Of a DNA stretch of 11,840 nucleotides, positions 1 through 5,688 are shown piece after piece (the stretch's first letter is position 1; each line of letters opens with the position of its first letter). The stretch spans positions 1 to 11,840 of the forward strand of contig JBGSTC010000021.1 of NCBI GenBank assembly GCA_041736705.1, given 5' to 3'. A program made the translations under genes and the position numbers. The stretch comes from GWE2-51-13 sp041736705 (lineage in GTDB: Bacteria > Bacillota_I > Bacilli_A > Erysipelotrichales > Erysipelotrichaceae). A model generated the notes under the pieces. It ran no database searches and had not been told where the DNA came from. It saw nothing but the letters and a program-made list of their open reading frames with translations.

Positions 1-152
1 ATGAACCCGGAGGGATGGTAGTGTTCAGAGCCGGATCGATGGATGAGGCGCACAAGATCGCGCAAAGCGATCCGTTCATCAAGGAAGGATACAAGACGTA
101 TACGATCCGTACAATGGAAATCGCGGATGCATCGAACCATTACCTACTCTAA
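1..152 (+). CDS. YCII-domain (YciI-like) protein, C-terminal fragment
   Basis: The reading frame is open from base 3 to the TAA at 150-152, and the 5' part lies outside the window. The 49 visible residues contain a G-G-M-V-V-F-R-A-G-S stretch, then DEAHKIAQSDPF and a closing YTIRTMEI strand. This is the pattern of the second half of the YCII ferredoxin-like fold: a beta strand, a helix that starts with a 'S-x-D-E-A' turn, the conserved 'DPF', and a last strand. YCII proteins are small cytosolic proteins of about 90-100 residues with no single agreed function, although some are dehydrochlorinase-like enzymes. The fragment lacks the N-terminal half, where the conserved His/Asp pair lies, so activity cannot be judged. 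It ends in front of a strong terminator and is therefore the last gene of a plus-strand unit. Confidence 0.7.
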   Translation, partial: EPGGMVVFRAGSMDEAHKIAQSDPFIKEGYKTYTIRTMEIADASNHYLL

Positions 153-160
153 AAAAAGAC

Positions 161-197
161 AAAAACCACGGAATCCGACTTGGACTCCGTGGTTTTT
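161..197. terminator. Bidirectional rho-independent terminator
   Basis: A perfect 12-bp inverted repeat (AAAAACCACGGA at 161-172, TCCGTGGTTTTT at 186-197) surrounds a 13-nt loop that can itself pair a little (TCC with GGA). The arms end in runs of T on both strands, so the hairpin can stop the plus-strand YCII gene and also the minus-strand manA operon, whose last stop codon is at 198-200. Confidence 0.92.
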
Positions 198-530
198 CTA
201 AATTCCCTTCTTTAATCTTCGTTCGACATAGAAAACCGGATAGAACAGAAACGGGAAGCTTCCAAACGTGTTCGCAAGCAAGACCGTATCCGGATCGCTC
301 CAACCTAAACCTTTGGAGAAGAAGATCAATGGAAGAAGAAACAGTGCTTCGATCATCCAGATCTTGCCGGCGGTCGTGTTGGCGTAGTCCCAGTTTTTCT
401 GGTTCGCCATCGATCGACGGGTACGATACCCCATGATCCCGTTGATGGTCTTGGGAGGAAAGCGATGCATCCACAATCCGATGAAAAACATCATGCAAGG
501 GATCAAAAGATCGAAATCGTAGACATTCAT
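198..530 (-). CDS. SdpI/YhfL-family small membrane protein
   Basis: This is a 110-residue integral membrane protein. After a first hydrophobic helix (about residues 6-21) it carries the motif GYRTRRSMANQKNWDYAN (residues 34-51). That motif, G-Y-R-T then S-M, then a Trp about six residues later and an A-N-x-x-A-G, marks the C-terminal half of the SdpI family. Two more membrane segments follow (about 56-72 and 82-102), then a basic tail. B. subtilis SdpI is the immunity protein against the toxin SdpC, but most short SdpI-domain proteins have no shown role, and no toxin gene is visible here. Its ATG overlaps the stop of the ROK kinase gene (ATGA, 527-530), so the two are translationally coupled. 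It is the last gene of the manA operon. Family assignment is firm, function unknown. Confidence 0.85.
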   Translation of the reverse strand: MNVYDFDLLIPCMMFFIGLWMHRFPPKTINGIMGYRTRRSMANQKNWDYANTTAGKIWMIEALFLLPLIFFSKGLGWSDPDTVLLANTFGSFPFLFYPVFYVERRLKKGI

Positions 531-1402
531 TGTTCAAGCGCCCTCTTCGCCAAGGCGAGGGCTCCGCAGAGCCCTGCGTCATCCCCTAACCCGGGAGCCA
601 TGATATAGTTATCCCGTTGTTTTAGGATCGAAGGATGCTGAAGGTAACCGTTGAGTAAGGTTTTGACCCGTCCCCGTATTTTCGGGAAGAGTTGTTCCTG
701 ATGCATGACGCCACCCCCCAGAATGATCCGTTCAGGCGATACTGTCAGGATATAGGACATTAAGGCTTGTCCGATGTAGAAGGCTTGAAGGTCCCATGCC
801 GGATGATCGAAACTGAGGCTGGCCGCCGGGGTCCCCCAACGACGCTCGATCGCGGGACCGCTGGCCAATCCTTCAAAACAACCTTTATGGAAGGGACAAA
901 CCCCTGAAAACGTTTCGCCGGGATAGGATTGAAGCAGGATATGCCCCATTTCGGGATGAAGCAGACCATGGACGGTTTGTCCGTTGATCACCAACCCACC
1001 GCCGATCCCCGTACCGATCGTAAGGTAAAGCAATGAATTCACACCTCTTCCGTTCCCCCACAACGACTCACCGACCGCGGCGGCGTTGACATCCGTGTCG
1101 AAACCATAGGGGACATCATATTGCGACGATAAGTAGCGCAAGATCGGGGTGTTCGCCCATTTCGGTTTCGGCGTGGACGTGATCTCTCCATAAGTCGGAC
1201 TGTTTTTATCCAAATCGACCGGCCCGAACGAGGCGATCCCCACCGCATCGGGTTGATGTTTCAAAATGAATTGGGAAACGGCCTCCAGGGTCGTTTCAGG
1301 GTCTAGGGTCGGAATGCTTTCACGAATCAAGATGTTTCCGTTCTCATCGCCGATCCCGAGAACGAACTTCGTTCCTCCCGCTTCGATGCCGCACAATTTC
1401 AT
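527..1402 (-). CDS. ROK-family fructokinase (sugar kinase)
   Basis: A 291-residue cytosolic kinase that probably phosphorylates fructose (or a related hexose) with ATP. The N-terminus has the phosphate-binding loop of ROK fructokinases (GIEAGGTKF, residues 5-13). The catalytic base is probably Asp104 in FDTDVNAAAVGE. LTIGTGIGGG (128-137) is the second phosphate loop. The ROK zinc site follows: His154 in EMGHILL, then C169-P-F-H172-K-G-C175-F-E-G. GGGVMHQ (229-235) is the adenosine motif. Length matches the roughly 290 residues of B. subtilis GmuE/YdhR and ScrK-type fructokinases. I chose the ATG at 1402, not an upstream in-frame one, because it opens the IEAGGTK fold at the usual place and has GAGG about 10 nt upstream. 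The ATG overlaps the manA stop by four bases (ATGA). With manA it would feed mannose-6-P and fructose-6-P into glycolysis. Confidence 0.92.
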   Translation of the reverse strand: MKLCGIEAGGTKFVLGIGDENGNILIRESIPTLDPETTLEAVSQFILKHQPDAVGIASFGPVDLDKNSPTYGEITSTPKPKWANTPILRYLSSQYDVPYGFDTDVNAAAVGESLWGNGRGVNSLLYLTIGTGIGGGLVINGQTVHGLLHPEMGHILLQSYPGETFSGVCPFHKGCFEGLASGPAIERRWGTPAASLSFDHPAWDLQAFYIGQALMSYILTVSPERIILGGGVMHQEQLFPKIRGRVKTLLNGYLQHPSILKQRDNYIMAPGLGDDAGLCGALALAKRALEQ

Positions 1403-2343
1403 AGAAGAACCTCGCGGGGGATGCTGACCATCACGACGCAATCACCGACGATTTCAAGCATCTTTTCATCATGGGTCGTGATTGCATGGTCCCCGAGCTT
1501 GAACGGGATCCCGTTGATTTTCGCTTCCCCTTCCAAAACGCCGATCAGACTGAATTCCCCGCGCAACAGATAGCTTCCGCCACCCTGGACCACGACTTTC
1601 GACAAGGCGAAATAATCCTCGTCGAGATAGGTCGTGACGCTCATCCCTTGGCTTGTGACGGTCAAGGGGCGGGGGGCGACGCTGCGATGCGGGACTTGCG
1701 TGACTTCCAACGCTTGTCGGATATGGAGGTCGCGGGTCTTCCCATGCGCATCTTTCCGGTTATAGTCATACACGCGATAGGTCACGTTTGAATTTTGTTG
1801 CACTTCGTAGACCAAGCTTCCGGCGCAGATCGCGTGGAGGGTTCGTGCGGGGATATAGTAGAAGTCGCCGGGGTTGATTTTGAATGAATTCAGGTACTTT
1901 TCCAGCGTTCCGGTTTGAATCGCATTCAAAAGTTCCTGCGTTTCGCTTGCGGTGTGACCGATGATCATACGGGTGTCTTTTTCACAGTCCAACACATACC
2001 AGGCTTCCGTTTTTCCATAGGAATTCTCGAATTTCTGCCCGTATTCATCATCCGGATGCACTTGGACGCTTAAATCCTGGTTCGCATCGATGATTTTCAC
2101 CATCAATGGGAACTTCGTGTTCTCCCCTTTCCCGAACAATCCGCGGTGCTCGCGATAGACGTCGGAGAGTCGTCGCCCTTCGAATTCACCATTCAATAAG
2201 ATCCCGTCCCCGTCCGGATGGGCGCTGACGACCCAGGCTTCCCCAGTCGTCTTGGAAGGGATCTCGAATCCGAATTTCTCATTCAGGCGTGACCCGCCCC
2301 ATATCATTTCCTTGAATACCGGTTTGATTTTATAGAGTCCCAT
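1399..2343 (-). CDS. manA: Mannose-6-phosphate isomerase, class I
   Basis: A 314-residue zinc enzyme that interconverts mannose-6-phosphate and fructose-6-phosphate in the cytosol. The cupin fold is recognisable throughout: KPVFKEMIWGG near the N-terminus, KTTGEAW (31-37), LMVKIIDANQDLSVQVHPDD (zinc ligands Gln94 and His96), KTEAWYVLDC (ligand Glu113), PARTLHAICAGSLVYEVQQNSNVTYRVYDY (ligand His170, active-site Arg190). The length is that of the short Bacillus ManA/Pmi/GmuF enzymes. Two ATGs compete: 2349 has GAGG only 2 nt ahead, whereas 2343 has the same GAGG 8 nt ahead, so I place the start at 2343. It is the first gene of an operon with the ROK kinase and an SdpI-family protein, with an ATGA overlap to the next gene. 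The pairing with a fructokinase recalls gmuE-gmuF of the B. subtilis glucomannan operon. Confidence 0.94.
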   Translation of the reverse strand: MGLYKIKPVFKEMIWGGSRLNEKFGFEIPSKTTGEAWVVSAHPDGDGILLNGEFEGRRLSDVYREHRGLFGKGENTKFPLMVKIIDANQDLSVQVHPDDEYGQKFENSYGKTEAWYVLDCEKDTRMIIGHTASETQELLNAIQTGTLEKYLNSFKINPGDFYYIPARTLHAICAGSLVYEVQQNSNVTYRVYDYNRKDAHGKTRDLHIRQALEVTQVPHRSVAPRPLTVTSQGMSVTTYLDEDYFALSKVVVQGGGSYLLRGEFSLIGVLEGEAKINGIPFKLGDHAITTHDEKMLEIVGDCVVMVSIPREVLL

Positions 2344-2366
2344 TTTCATATCCTCATTTCATCTCT

Positions 2367-2395
2367 ATTTTACATAGGTTGTCCGCGCTTCTCAA
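2367..2395 (-). promoter_or_regulatory. Sigma-A promoter of the manA operon
   Basis: On the minus strand, TTGAGA (2390-2395) and TAAAAT (2367-2372) are separated by exactly 17 bases and sit about 25 nt before the manA start. No operator-like palindrome or catabolite-response element is obvious next to it. Confidence 0.7.
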
Positions 2396-2423
2396 CTTAT
2401 TTCGCCCAAGCGTATCGCCCGGG

Positions 2424-2452
2424 TTGACTTTATCGTCATGGCTTTGTAGAAT
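2424..2452 (+). promoter_or_regulatory. Sigma-A promoter of mntP
   Basis: TTGACT (2424-2429) and TAGAAT (2447-2452) are separated by 17 bases. Transcription would start near 2459, which leaves a leader of only about 25 nt before the mntP ATG at 2484. It is divergent from the manA promoter, with the two -35 boxes about 28 bp apart. Confidence 0.75.
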
Positions 2453-2483
2453 GGTAAGTATTCTTATGAATCAAGGAGAAGCC

Positions 2484-3044
2484 ATGGAGACCTACACACT
2501 GTTTTTCATCGCCGTCGGGTTGTCGATGGATGCCTTCGCCGTCGCCCTGGTCAACGGACTCTGTGCTTCCCAAAGCCGGATCCGCTATGCCGTACGGGTC
2601 GGTCTGTTCTTCGGGTTCTTCCAGGGATTCATGACCTGGTTGGGTTATATGCTTGGATCTTCCTTTAGTGCCTCGATCAATTCGTTCGACCATTGGGTCG
2701 CCTTCATCCTCTTGGGGATCATCGGAGGAAAGATGTTTTATGAAGGGATGCAACCCAAAGACCTGAGCTGCGATGTCCATCAGGAAAAGGATTGGCTTCA
2801 CTTGTGTTACTTCTCGATCGCCACGTCGATCGACGCCTTGGCCGTCGGGGTAAGCTTCGCCTTCCTCTCGGTCAACATTCTCGAATCTTCGCTCCTGATC
2901 GCCGCGGTCACCTTCTCTTTATCCGCACTCGGTGTGATGATCGGCAAGAAATTCGCCGTATTGCTTGATAACAAAGCGGAAATCATGGGCGGGATCGTCC
3001 TGATCCTGATCGGAACCCGTATCTTGTTCACCCATATCCTATAG
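2484..3044 (+). CDS. mntP: MntP-family manganese efflux pump
   Basis: A 186-residue inner-membrane protein with six predicted membrane segments, made of two homologous halves. Each half starts with the family's signature acidic helix: VGLSMDAFAVALVNG (Asp16) and SIATSIDALAVGVSFAF (Asp117). The paired small-residue/Asp motifs, the GxxxG-rich helices (LGIIGGKMFYEGM, 77-89) and the length match MntP (formerly YebN/DUF204), which exports Mn2+ and so prevents manganese toxicity. The start is the ATG at 2484, with AAGGAG 7 nt upstream. A longer open frame upstream runs through the promoter and was not used. It is a single-gene unit with its own promoter and terminator. Other members of the wider LysE-like superfamily are much less likely. 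Confidence 0.92.
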   Translation: METYTLFFIAVGLSMDAFAVALVNGLCASQSRIRYAVRVGLFFGFFQGFMTWLGYMLGSSFSASINSFDHWVAFILLGIIGGKMFYEGMQPKDLSCDVHQEKDWLHLCYFSIATSIDALAVGVSFAFLSVNILESSLLIAAVTFSLSALGVMIGKKFAVLLDNKAEIMGGIVLILIGTRILFTHIL

Positions 3045-3070
3045 AAAATGTGCGATCCGTCGCACATTTT
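3045..3070. terminator. Bidirectional terminator between mntP and the next gene
   Basis: A perfect 11-bp stem (AAAATGTGCGA 3045-3055, TCGCACATTTT 3060-3070) around a TCCG tetraloop. T-runs follow on both strands. The stop codon of the convergent minus-strand gene (TAA, 3069-3071) overlaps the last bases of the stem. Confidence 0.9.
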
Positions 3071-3488
3071 ATTTTTGCTTGAGTTCAAGGATTTTCTTGG
3101 GATTCAGTACGCCGACTAACTTGTATCCCTGCTTTTTCACCTCGGCATCGATCGTCTTTCGGATGGAAGCCACATCCATCTTGATTTCACTCTGGTCGGG
3201 TCGCTTGAAATATACGATCTGCTTCATCGTGCTTTCACTGACGAAGTTTTCGTTGGGCGTGCAGCAGGAAGAATATTTCAGTCCGAACTCTTCCGTTTTC
3301 TCAAATAAGTACACCGTCTTGTTTTCTTCATCGATTCCGATCAAGGCTTGATACTTGATCCGTTTCACACCGAAGAAAATGCTCTTTGTGTAAAAGTTGG
3401 CATCGAAGGCCAGGTCGGCGAAGTCATGGGGTTTAATGCTAAACTGGAAGTCGGTAATCAGTTGCTGCAGTGATTCACGTAGGTTCAT
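3069..3488 (-). CDS. Hypothetical cytosolic protein (139 aa), paralogue of its upstream neighbour
   Basis: I do not recognise a named family. The protein has no signal peptide and no membrane segment. It reads as an alpha/beta domain with a strand-rich centre (KYQALIGIDEENKTVYLFEKTEEFG, residues 45-69), a Cys-Cys pair (75-76) and a helical C-terminal part (EIKMDVASIRKTIDAEVKKQGYKLVGVLN). Both blocks line up with residues 47-72 and 92-122 of the neighbouring 260-residue protein (for example Y-x-A-L-I then V-Y-L-F/Y-E; and V-x-S-I-x-K-x-I/L), which suggests a duplication. The start is the ATG at 3488, preceded by GGAG with 7 nt spacing. It overlaps the upstream stop by four bases (ATGA). It is the last gene of a two-gene unit ending at the 3045-3070 terminator. 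Confidence 0.8.
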   Translation of the reverse strand: MNLRESLQQLITDFQFSIKPHDFADLAFDANFYTKSIFFGVKRIKYQALIGIDEENKTVYLFEKTEEFGLKYSSCCTPNENFVSESTMKQIVYFKRPDQSEIKMDVASIRKTIDAEVKKQGYKLVGVLNPKKILELKQK

Positions 3489-4267
3489 GGTGTCTCCTGT
3501 GTCATGATGGCGAGATAAGCGATGATCAGCATCAATCCGCCGCAAGCAAGCCAGAGCCCGATGCGCAAACCCAGGTTTTCGTTATATTTCCGGTTAAGGT
3601 AGAGAAAGACGACCCAGACGATGAAACCGATGACGTAGCCCAAGGGGGAGGTATTCAATACCATGCCCGTGATGACGAAGATGACGATCCATGCGAGATA
3701 GAAAAGATTGATTTCCGTCTTCTCTGTGTTGGGTCGGATCGGTTCTTCGAATCGTTCTTCCACGCTTGTTTCTTTTGCGGATTCGCTCCAAGCGTTGAAA
3801 GACGGAATCTCAGGTTCGGCGATGTTTTCGATGATTGCATCCGGAACGACAACCGGTTCTGCCACGGGGGTAAAGTCGAAACCACCTTTGGCGAACTCGA
3901 CTTTCTGTACCGAATTGACAAGGCGGACTTTCCACGGGTCATTTACGGCACTCCGCAGCGACTTCACGATCGACCCGACGTTCAAGCGGACGACTTCCGT
4001 TTTCCCGAAAGGTTTACTGACGATGCGTTTCAGTTTCTTCGCGGCGAACTCCCCGTTCACCCCGTCCAAGGTTTCGTAGAGATAGATCACTTGGTCGCGA
4101 ACGTCGGCACTGATCAGCGCATGATACACGACCGGTTTTTTCAATGAAGAGACGGAAGCATCCAAAAACTCGGCATCGGCCTGCAGATCCGCGTTCTCCG
4201 CGCGTTTCACGACCAACCCCGCTTCTTGTAAGGTTTCCTGAATGATGCCTAGAACCTCTTCTTTCAT
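3485..4267 (-). CDS. Hypothetical protein with paralogous N-domain, linker and three membrane segments
   Basis: A 260-residue protein without a recognised name. Residues 1-122 form a soluble domain that resembles the whole of the next gene's product. Residues about 128-185 are an acidic and proline-rich linker (VAEPVVVPDAI, EPEIPSF, ERFEEPIRPNTEKTE). Residues 186-255 hold three hydrophobic helices (about 188-204, 207-224, 234-254), with KRY-type positive residues between the second and third. The likely arrangement is a membrane-anchored cytosolic domain. The start is the ATG at 4267 with GAGG 7 nt upstream. The stop forms an ATGA overlap with the following gene, so one protein is made with the other. 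Possible roles such as a stress sensor or envelope scaffold are guesses. Confidence 0.8.
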   Translation of the reverse strand: MKEEVLGIIQETLQEAGLVVKRAENADLQADAEFLDASVSSLKKPVVYHALISADVRDQVIYLYETLDGVNGEFAAKKLKRIVSKPFGKTEVVRLNVGSIVKSLRSAVNDPWKVRLVNSVQKVEFAKGGFDFTPVAEPVVVPDAIIENIAEPEIPSFNAWSESAKETSVEERFEEPIRPNTEKTEINLFYLAWIVIFVITGMVLNTSPLGYVIGFIVWVVFLYLNRKYNENLGLRIGLWLACGGLMLIIAYLAIMTQETP

Positions 4268-4305
4268 GATTCGACCTCGTGAAACATCCTGTTTCGCTTG
4301 CTTTT

Positions 4306-4334
4306 AGGATAACACTTCCCTTTCAAGTGAACAA
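4306..4334 (-). promoter_or_regulatory. Possible promoter of the two-gene hypothetical unit
   Basis: On the minus strand TTGTTC (4329-4334) and TATCCT (4306-4311) have a 17-base spacer and lie about 40 nt before the 4267 start. Both boxes are weak matches. The position, just after the terminator of the upstream operon, favours a promoter here. Confidence 0.4.
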
Positions 4335-4366
4335 GTGCCAACTCTTTCAAACGGTGGATAATCGGT

Positions 4367-4398
4367 AAAGAAAAGAACCTTAGCTAAACAAAGGTTCT
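4367..4398 (-). terminator. Rho-independent terminator of the SWIM/MBL operon
   Basis: On the minus strand AGAACCTT (4391-4398) and AAGGTTCT (4374-4381) pair over 8 bp, followed by TTTCTTT (4367-4373). The TAA stop of the SWIM gene (4380-4382) falls inside the hairpin, at the start of the 3' arm. Confidence 0.75.
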
Positions 4399-4832
4399 TC
4401 TTCCTCATCTTCATTGATCGGCGGGAGTACATCCTGAAGATACTCGACCCATTCGGGGTGTTGGGCCAAGGCATCGAACATCACCGTCAGCAACTGCCCC
4501 GTGTCCAGCATCTGCATCCGCTCAAGCAAACGGCCGACCGCTTCTTCATCGAACTCTTCTTCTTCGACTTCTTCCATTTCTTCCGGTTCGGTACGCATCG
4601 CAAGCAAAGCGGCTTTACGATGTTCGCAGTTACGATGGGGGCAGGTGCATGCACATTCCACGACTTCCCCGCTCTCGCTTAAAAGAATCCTGACATAATG
4701 CGACTCCGGTTTATCGAAGGCATAGACCCTCTCGGATTCGTTGGAGAAAATCAGGCGAGGTTCGCCTAAACTTATTTTTTCACTGTTTTGGATGGTCGGC
4801 TCTTCCGACGTCATCGGGACACTTGTTTTCAT
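4380..4832 (-). CDS. Small acidic SWIM zinc-finger protein
   Basis: A 150-residue protein built around a SWIM zinc finger: Cys60-x-Cys62-x6-Cys69-x-His71 (CACTCPHRNCEH), preceded by the usual strands (HYVRILLSESGEVVECACTCP) and followed by a short helix (RKAALLAM). SWIM domains bind zinc and act in DNA or protein binding. They usually occur in larger proteins such as SNF2 helicases or MuDR-type transposases. Here the finger stands alone, followed by a very acidic stretch (residues 82-97, almost all Glu/Asp) and a helical C-terminal part. The start at 4832 has AGGAGG about 5 nt upstream and overlaps the MBL stop by four bases (ATGA). No helicase gene is adjacent. The domain call is firm; the role is unknown. 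Confidence 0.82.
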   Translation of the reverse strand: MKTSVPMTSEEPTIQNSEKISLGEPRLIFSNESERVYAFDKPESHYVRILLSESGEVVECACTCPHRNCEHRKAALLAMRTEPEEMEEVEEEEFDEEAVGRLLERMQMLDTGQLLTVMFDALAQHPEWVEYLQDVLPPINEDEEEEPLFS

Positions 4833-5635
4833 CGCCCCTCCTTATCTTCCAAATCGAACGCGTCATCGCGGAACACGATGCTGACACGTTTGTGTTGAAT
4901 GGTTGTATGATACTCTACCAAATCGTCGCGACGCAAGGTGAATGCATCCAGATGGGCGGAGTTGAAATCGGCTCTTCGAAGCGTCTTGATCTTGTCTCGC
5001 ATCAGCGTGAGAAACTGTGCATCCAAGGGGGAATGGCGGTGTGAGGCAAGGATGAATTCAGGTCCCAACTCAACCAGTTTTGTTAGTGATGAAACGACCG
5101 TGGATTGTTTCATCCCGTCGCTGAAATACAGCCACATGACATAGTTCAAGGCATCCGCCGTAAACAAACAGCGGTCTTCTTCGATCCAAAGCGCCAAATC
5201 ATGGCGAGTATGCCCGGGGATGGATATAAACAGTGCGGTTTTCCCACCCAAATCAAACACCATCGATTCGTTGAGGTCTTCATAGATGACTTTGGAATAG
5301 TCGTGGTGCGGCACGTCGCCGCCGTCAAGGATCCGCTTCACCCCAAGGCTACGCAAGGCATGCGAGGTCATCATCACCGCTTCCGCGACGGCGCCCAAAG
5401 GGATCAACACCTTCTCGAATGCATAGTTGCCTCCCACATGGTCGATGTGACCGTGGGAGTTACAAACGATCAGTTCCTTATCCGTCAAACTGCGGATCAA
5501 AGGCATCAGTTCTTCGATGCCATAACCGGTATCCCAAAGCAAGGCTTTCTTTTCCCCGACGATTAAATCGAAGTGGACGGCCGCTTCTTTGATATGGTAG
5601 ATGCCGGGTTTGATCTGGGATACGTTGAACTTCAT
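4829..5635 (-). CDS. Metallo-beta-lactamase-fold hydrolase
   Basis: A 268-residue cytosolic hydrolase with a complete set of MBL metal-binding motifs: LLWDTGYG (32-39), the HxHxDH motif SHGHIDHVGG (His61, His63, Asp65, His66), PGHTRHD (His142), FTADAL (Asp161) and ASHRHSP (His199 or His201). The pattern is that of the large general MBL group that includes glyoxalase II-like and lactonase-like enzymes. The substrate cannot be inferred, and the residues after motif 5 (DKIKTLRRADF onward) match no specific subgroup I know. I placed the start at 5635, where GAGG lies 5 nt upstream, not at the upstream ATG, which lies between the -10 box and the ribosome site. It is coupled to the SWIM gene by an ATGA overlap. 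Confidence 0.88.
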   Translation of the reverse strand: MKFNVSQIKPGIYHIKEAAVHFDLIVGEKKALLWDTGYGIEELMPLIRSLTDKELIVCNSHGHIDHVGGNYAFEKVLIPLGAVAEAVMMTSHALRSLGVKRILDGGDVPHHDYSKVIYEDLNESMVFDLGGKTALFISIPGHTRHDLALWIEEDRCLFTADALNYVMWLYFSDGMKQSTVVSSLTKLVELGPEFILASHRHSPLDAQFLTLMRDKIKTLRRADFNSAHLDAFTLRRDDLVEYHTTIQHKRVSIVFRDDAFDLEDKEGR

Positions 5636-5659
5636 AGGCACCTCGTTTCGTATGGGGTA

Positions 5660-5688
5660 ATTATACGCAAGCAAGGTTTATTATACAA
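5660..5688 (-). promoter_or_regulatory. Promoter of the MBL/SWIM operon
   Basis: On the minus strand TTGTAT (5683-5688) and a consensus TATAAT (5660-5665) are 17 bases apart. The -35 box begins immediately after the asnB stop codon (5689-5691). No terminator was seen between the genes, so asnB read-through into this operon is possible. Confidence 0.7.

Noticed and set aside
79..582. 167-residue minus-strand frame over the left edge
   Set aside because: It overlaps the terminator, the end of the YCII gene and the whole SdpI-family gene, and shows no family motif.
2430..2483. Manganese riboswitch (yybP-ykoY) before mntP
   Set aside because: The promoter places the transcription start about 25 nt before the ATG, too little room for the aptamer, and no matching hairpin pair is seen.
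3470..4147. Plus-strand frame of 225 residues opposite the hypothetical gene pair
   Set aside because: It lies wholly opposite genes with good starts, ribosome sites and membrane segments. Its Asp/His-rich, biased composition is typical of a shadow frame.
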